Assembly: GCA_026388345.1 (NCBI GenBank)
Contig: JAPLJY010000372.1
Coordinates: forward strand, 1-6,227
From: Deltaproteobacteria bacterium
GTDB taxonomy: Bacteria; Desulfobacterota; Syntrophia; Syntrophales; UBA5619
Length of the DNA: 6,227 nucleotides
Direction of reading: 5' to 3'
The notes below the pieces were generated by a model. The model had not been told where the DNA came from. It worked only from the letters and a program-made list of their open reading frames with translations, and made no database searches. Below are positions 5,777-6,227 of this stretch, piece after piece (the stretch's first letter is position 1; every line of letters begins with the position of its first letter). A program made the position numbers and the translations under genes.

Positions 5777-6227
5777 TTGTCTGAGTCTGAGTCTGAGAAA
5801 AAACCGAAATCAAACGAGTTGTTCTACCGCATGCCGTCTGAGGATATCGACCTTGTCACGGATATCCGGTCGTCCGTCATGGCCCAGTCTCCCAGAGGGG
5901 GCAGGGCGATTCTATATGCAGTTCTGATTCTATCCGCCCTCGGCATTTACTGGGCCTCTGTTTCGGAGGTCGAGGAAGTGACCCGGGGACAGGGCAAGGT
6001 TGTTCCGGCGAGCCAGATACAGGTTATCCAGAATCTGGAGGGGGGGATTCTTGCGGAGATCCTGGTTAAAGTGGGCGATACGGTGAAAAAGGACCAATTG
6101 CTGTTGAAGATTGACCAGACCCGGTTTTCTTCATCGGTTCAGCAGAATCGGTCCAAATACCTTTCCAACAAGGCCAAGGCGGCCCGCCTGCAGGCGGAAA
6201 CGAGCGGCACGCCCTTTAGAGTTCCCC
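5777..6227 (+). CDS. lapC: LapC-like HlyD-family membrane-fusion protein (5' part, cut by window end)
   Basis: This is the periplasmic adaptor that joins LapB to the outer-membrane channel. The first 150 residues are present. They are a charged cytoplasmic N-terminus opening with SESESE, one membrane helix (about 43-60, ILYAVLILSALGIYWA), the VTRGQGKVVPASQIQVIQ segment typical of HlyD/LapC proteins, and the first half of a lipoyl-like domain (LEGGILAEILVKVGDTV, about 88-104). The start of the alpha-helical hairpin follows (from about 115). The frame remains open at the last base, so about two thirds of a normal HlyD-family protein is missing. I chose TTG at 5777 because AGGAG (5765-5769) lies 7 bases upstream. 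The next in-frame ATG (5831) has no Shine-Dalgarno and would remove 18 residues. Spacing of 14 bases from the lapB stop indicates co-transcription. Confidence 0.92.
   Translation, partial: MSESESEKKPKSNELFYRMPSEDIDLVTDIRSSVMAQSPRGGRAILYAVLILSALGIYWASVSEVEEVTRGQGKVVPASQIQVIQNLEGGILAEILVKVGDTVKKDQLLLKIDQTRFSSSVQQNRSKYLSNKAKAARLQAETSGTPFRVP
5780..5797 (+). repeat. Three tandem TCTGAG hexamers at the 5' end of lapC
   Basis: Three exact copies of TCTGAG encode Ser-Glu three times directly after the start codon. Because the unit is six bases, gain or loss of copies would change N-terminal length but not reading frame. The encoded part is cytoplasmic and probably tolerant of length change. Confidence 0.85.

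Overview
The window carries most of a Lap-type surface-adhesin control and export locus. LapG is a periplasmic calcium-dependent cysteine protease, LapD is its inside-out c-di-GMP receptor, LapB is the type I secretion ABC transporter and LapC (cut by the window end) is the membrane-fusion protein. The base composition is close to even, the proteins are Gram-negative in type (periplasmic protease, HlyD-type adaptor), and there is a dispersed repeat with ATTCCC-N8-GGGAAT arms. This suggests a proteobacterium or a former 'deltaproteobacterium' (Desulfobacterota-like). The taxon is an inference and cannot be fixed from this sequence alone.

Layout, left to right. Positions 64-825 (+) encode LapG. 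After 16 bases comes lapD, 842-2818 (+), almost certainly in the same transcript. Positions 2819-3077 are non-coding and hold a 121-bp nested inverted repeat at 2915-3035 with 13-bp perfect outer ends. Positions 3078-3407 (-) encode a 109-aa cytoplasmic protein of unknown role, convergent with lapD. Positions 3408-3587 are an AT-rich divergent intergenic region with a perfect 14-bp palindrome and a TATAAT box. Positions 3588-5762 (+) encode LapB. LapC begins 14 bases later at a TTG codon (5777) and runs off the window.

How the parts should work together, from established knowledge of the Pseudomonas fluorescens LapA system and its relatives: LapB-LapC plus an outer-membrane LapE/TolC partner export a giant repeat adhesin that stays threaded in the outer membrane through an N-terminal retention module. 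When c-di-GMP is high it binds the degenerate EAL domain of LapD, whose periplasmic domain then sequesters LapG and preserves the adhesin. When c-di-GMP falls, LapG is released, cuts the adhesin and lets the cell leave the surface. The key residues for each step are visible here: the LapG Cys-His-Asp triad, the LapD periplasmic Trp loop, degenerate GGDEF and EAL motifs, and a LapB C39-like domain without its catalytic cysteine. The adhesin and the outer-membrane channel are not in the window; they are expected downstream of lapC or elsewhere.

No tRNA, rRNA, CRISPR array, transposase or phage gene was seen. The locus is a recognisable system rather than a wholly new one. The least explained parts are the small minus-strand gene inside the locus, the nested repeat between convergent genes, and the palindrome in the divergent control region.
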